This document shows positions 62,135 to 64,000 of a DNA stretch of 64,000 nt, in pieces. Where the stretch lies: contig CAVWRA010000006.1 in assembly GCA_963757265.1 (NCBI GenBank), positions 3,063,439 through 3,127,438 of the forward strand, in the 5' to 3' direction. A program made the position numbers and the translations under genes. Origin of the DNA: CAIVVT01 sp963757265. GTDB lineage: Bacteria; Acidobacteriota; Terriglobia; Bryobacterales; Bryobacteraceae. The number at the start of each line of letters is the position of its first letter. Within the stretch, counting starts at the first letter, position 1. The notes below the pieces were generated by a model, which searched no databases, was not told the DNA's origin, and saw only the letters and a list, made by a program, of their open reading frames with translations.

Positions 62135-63496
62135 TCAATGCCGGCCCACCGCCCGCGCCGCCTGGCCGTAAATCTCCTCCAACCGCTGCGCCGAGCGGGC
62201 CTCGGCCGCCAGCCGCAGCACGGGCTCGGTGTTGGAGGCCCGTACGTGCAGCCAGCCGTCCGGCGTAATCAGCTTCAGCCCGTCGCTGCGGTCCATCTGG
62301 CTGCCCGTGAACAGCGTCTCCAGTTCCTGCATGATCGGCCCCAGACGGCCGTGTTCATAGCTGAACTTGTCGATGCGGCGATAGTAAGCGGGCAGCGTCG
62401 AGGCCAGGGCGCTCAGCGTGGAGCCCGTTTCGGCCATGCGGTCCAGCAGGAACGCCATGCCCATGTAGGAATCGCGGCAGTAGTGCACCGCGGGGAAGAT
62501 GATGCCGCCGTTGGTCCCCTCGCCGCCGATCACCGCGCCGGTCGCGCGCATCCGCTGAACCACGTTGGCTTCGCCCACCGGCGAGCGGTAGACCGGGCAT
62601 TCATAGCGCCGCGCGACGTCGTCGATCACTGCGGAGGTCGTCAGATTCACCACCACCGGGCCCTTGTGCCGGCGCAGCGCGCAGTCCACCGCCAGGGCCA
62701 GCACATCGTCATTGTCCAGGATGAGGCCGCGCTCGTCACCCACGGCCAGGCGGTCGCCGTCGGGATCCTGGGCGAAGGCGATGTCGGCGTGGCACTGGTT
62801 CACCAGCGCCCGCAAATCGTCCAGGACCTCGGGTTTCGGCTCGGCCTCGCGCGGGAAAGGCTGCGTGGGATCCACCGAGATGGCGTGCAGGTCGCACTCC
62901 AGGACGTCGCGCAGGAAGTAGACGCTCATGCGCGAACCGGCTCCGTTCACGCCGTCCAGCGCCACCCTGAACCTGCGCCGCCGGATCCGCTCCAGGTCCA
63001 CGTGCTTCAGCACGCGCGTCAGATGCCGCTCCGGCGCCGAGTCGTAGTCCAGCACCACGTGCCGGATTTCGGCGTTGGTGGCGCGGCGGAAATCGCTCTG
63101 GTGGTACAGGTCGATCAATTCGCTGCGCTCGTACTGGTTGAAAAACAGCCCCTCGCGGTTGAACAGTTTCAGCGCGTTGTACTCGGGCGGATTGTGCGAC
63201 GCGGTGATGGCGATCCCGCCGCGCGCGCGCGTCTCGGCCACGTACACCTGGATGGTCGGCGTGGGTGCGACGCCTACTTTCACCACTTCGCAGCCGGCGG
63301 CCAGCAAACCGCAGGTGACGGCGTGCTCGAGCATCTCGCCGCTGGAGCGCGTGTCGCGGCCCAGCACCACGCGGCCCGCGCCCACGTAGCTGCCAAACGC
63401 CTGGGCGAAGGCGCACGCCAGATTGGGCGTGAGGAACTCGCCCACCACGCCGCGGATGCCGGAGACGCCGATCTTGAGCTGATGGATGCGGCTCAT
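62135..63496 (-). CDS. Phosphoglucosamine mutase-like phosphohexomutase
   Basis: 453 aa. All four signature sites are present: phosphoserine Ser100 in TASHNPPEYNALK, metal loop DPDGDRLAV, sugar-specificity GGEGTNGGIIFP and phosphate site RASNTEPVLRL. Close to GlmM/ManB archaeal-like PMM. It interconverts hexosamine or hexose 1- and 6-phosphates for cell-wall or glycan synthesis. It overlaps by 4 bp the next upstream gene, a second mutase of the same family. Confidence 0.9.
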   Translation of the reverse strand: MSRIHQLKIGVSGIRGVVGEFLTPNLACAFAQAFGSYVGAGRVVLGRDTRSSGEMLEHAVTCGLLAAGCEVVKVGVAPTPTIQVYVAETRARGGIAITASHNPPEYNALKLFNREGLFFNQYERSELIDLYHQSDFRRATNAEIRHVVLDYDSAPERHLTRVLKHVDLERIRRRRFRVALDGVNGAGSRMSVYFLRDVLECDLHAISVDPTQPFPREAEPKPEVLDDLRALVNQCHADIAFAQDPDGDRLAVGDERGLILDNDDVLALAVDCALRRHKGPVVVNLTTSAVIDDVARRYECPVYRSPVGEANVVQRMRATGAVIGGEGTNGGIIFPAVHYCRDSYMGMAFLLDRMAETGSTLSALASTLPAYYRRIDKFSYEHGRLGPIMQELETLFTGSQMDRSDGLKLITPDGWLHVRASNTEPVLRLAAEARSAQRLEEIYGQAARAVGRH

Positions 63497-64000
63497 GCGC
63501 AGTAGCTCCTGACGATCTCCATCGTCTCCTCGAACAGGCGCCGCGGCGGGTCGCCGCGCTGTTCGCAGATCACCCTCACGATCGGCTCGGTCTGGCTGAC
63601 GCGGACGTGCGCCCAGCGCCCCGGCCAGTCCAGGCGCAGCCCGTCGATGGTGTTTTTCTGCGCCTCCGGATGGGCCCGCTCCAGGGCGAATAACATCTCG
63701 GGAATGCGGTGCGTCTCCAGCGGCACCTCGCCTTTCAGAATCGAGTATCGGGGGTAGCTCGCCAGCATCTGCGACAGCGTGCTGTTCTTCCGTTCCATCC
63801 GTTCCAGGATGGCCAGCATGGCGGCGATGCCGTCGTAGACGAAACGAAATTGCGGCATCATGACCGCGCCGGTGCCCTCGCCGGCAATAGCGATCTGTTC
63901 CGGCCGGAAGCCCTGCAGCGCGTCGATCGTCGCCTGGCGGCCCACGCCGACCCGTTCCACATGGCGCTGCCGCTGCCAGGCGAACAGTTCATATTGCTGT
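63493..64000 (-). CDS. Second phosphohexomutase, N-terminal part outside window
   Basis: Only the C-terminal 169 codons lie in the window. It carries a sugar-site variant IAGEGTGAVMMPQFRFVYDG (no Asn-Gly-Gly as in its neighbour) and the phosphate-site RVSQTEPIVRVI. So a second member of the alpha-D-phosphohexomutase family directly precedes the complete one, with a 4-bp overlap. The altered sugar-site suggests a different substrate or a partner role. Confidence 0.82.
   Translation of the reverse strand, partial: QQYELFAWQRQRHVERVGVGRQATIDALQGFRPEQIAIAGEGTGAVMMPQFRFVYDGIAAMLAILERMERKNSTLSQMLASYPRYSILKGEVPLETHRIPEMLFALERAHPEAQKNTIDGLRLDWPGRWAHVRVSQTEPIVRVICEQRGDPPRRLFEETMEIVRSYCA

Overview
The window is a high-GC, gene-dense bacterial chromosome segment. 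Gene content suggests an Acidobacteriota genome of the Bryobacterales/Solibacter type: many Tat-exported sugar-active proteins and xylose-isomerase-like TIM barrels, a TIGR01777 epimerase, an NtrY/NtrX pair, a membrane pyrophosphatase, sigma/CHAT/subtilase proteins with acidobacterial flavour, and numerous intergenic palindromic repeats. This assignment rests on recognising families and style, not on a marker gene; no rRNA or tRNA gene was found.

Layout. 1-3344 (minus): a DUF362 protein (cut by the window edge) behind an AarF/UbiB-type kinase. 3404-6161 (plus): a well-formed promoter and a four-gene cassette of proteins without signal peptides (a beta-repeat protein, an Ig-like protein, and two proteins with phasin-like N-terminal helices joined to Ig-like domains); its function is unknown. 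6993-8357: a divergent adenylosuccinate-synthetase homologue. 8354-12559 (minus): a compact sugar catabolism operon (TIM-barrel isomerase, class I aldolase, PfkB kinase, uronate-isomerase-like enzyme). 12.6-14.2 kb: a gene-poor stretch of repeats next to an orphan PD-(D/E)XK nuclease-like gene. 14979-16961: cupin, aldo/keto reductase, small hypothetical protein.

17336-28700 (plus): two ABC ATPases, two permeases and a solute-binding protein of the peptide/nickel family, whose last gene overlaps an ECF-type sigma factor by 4 bp; this is followed by a 977-aa TPR-CHAT cysteine protease, a gap with a tandem 23-bp repeat, an anti-sigma-like zinc-finger protein and a secreted S8 subtilase carrying four exact copies of an octapeptide. 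Inference: a TPR-CHAT protease/ECF sigma/anti-sigma regulatory circuit, with logic resembling the Csx29-Csx30-CASP-sigma branch of type III-E CRISPR but without CRISPR, coupled to a peptide transporter. It is the strongest candidate here for an undescribed system.

29.1-37.6 kb: small protein, a 268-bp MITE-like element, TIGR01777 epimerase, a lone nuoM, the NtrX/NtrY two-component pair, a double-VanZ membrane protein and a CBS-domain protein. 37752-40283: K+-independent-type H+-pyrophosphatase with its own terminator and a leader stem-loop. 40508-48198: GH29 fucosidase, ChrA, a Tat-exported TIM barrel, an MntA antitoxin with a broken HepT toxin, a heparinase-like secreted protein and small hypotheticals. 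48332-48700: a DNA-methylase remnant and a hairpin cluster. 48847-59389 (plus): housekeeping run recO, glyQ, glyS, ppdK, a Tat-exported glycosidase-like protein and malic enzyme maeB; ppdK and maeB together connect malate, pyruvate and PEP. 59411-64000: a small MITE that supplies the neighbour's stop codon, a hypothetical protein, an MFS hexuronate-type transporter, cutA, ftsB, and two tandem phosphohexomutases (the second cut by the window edge).
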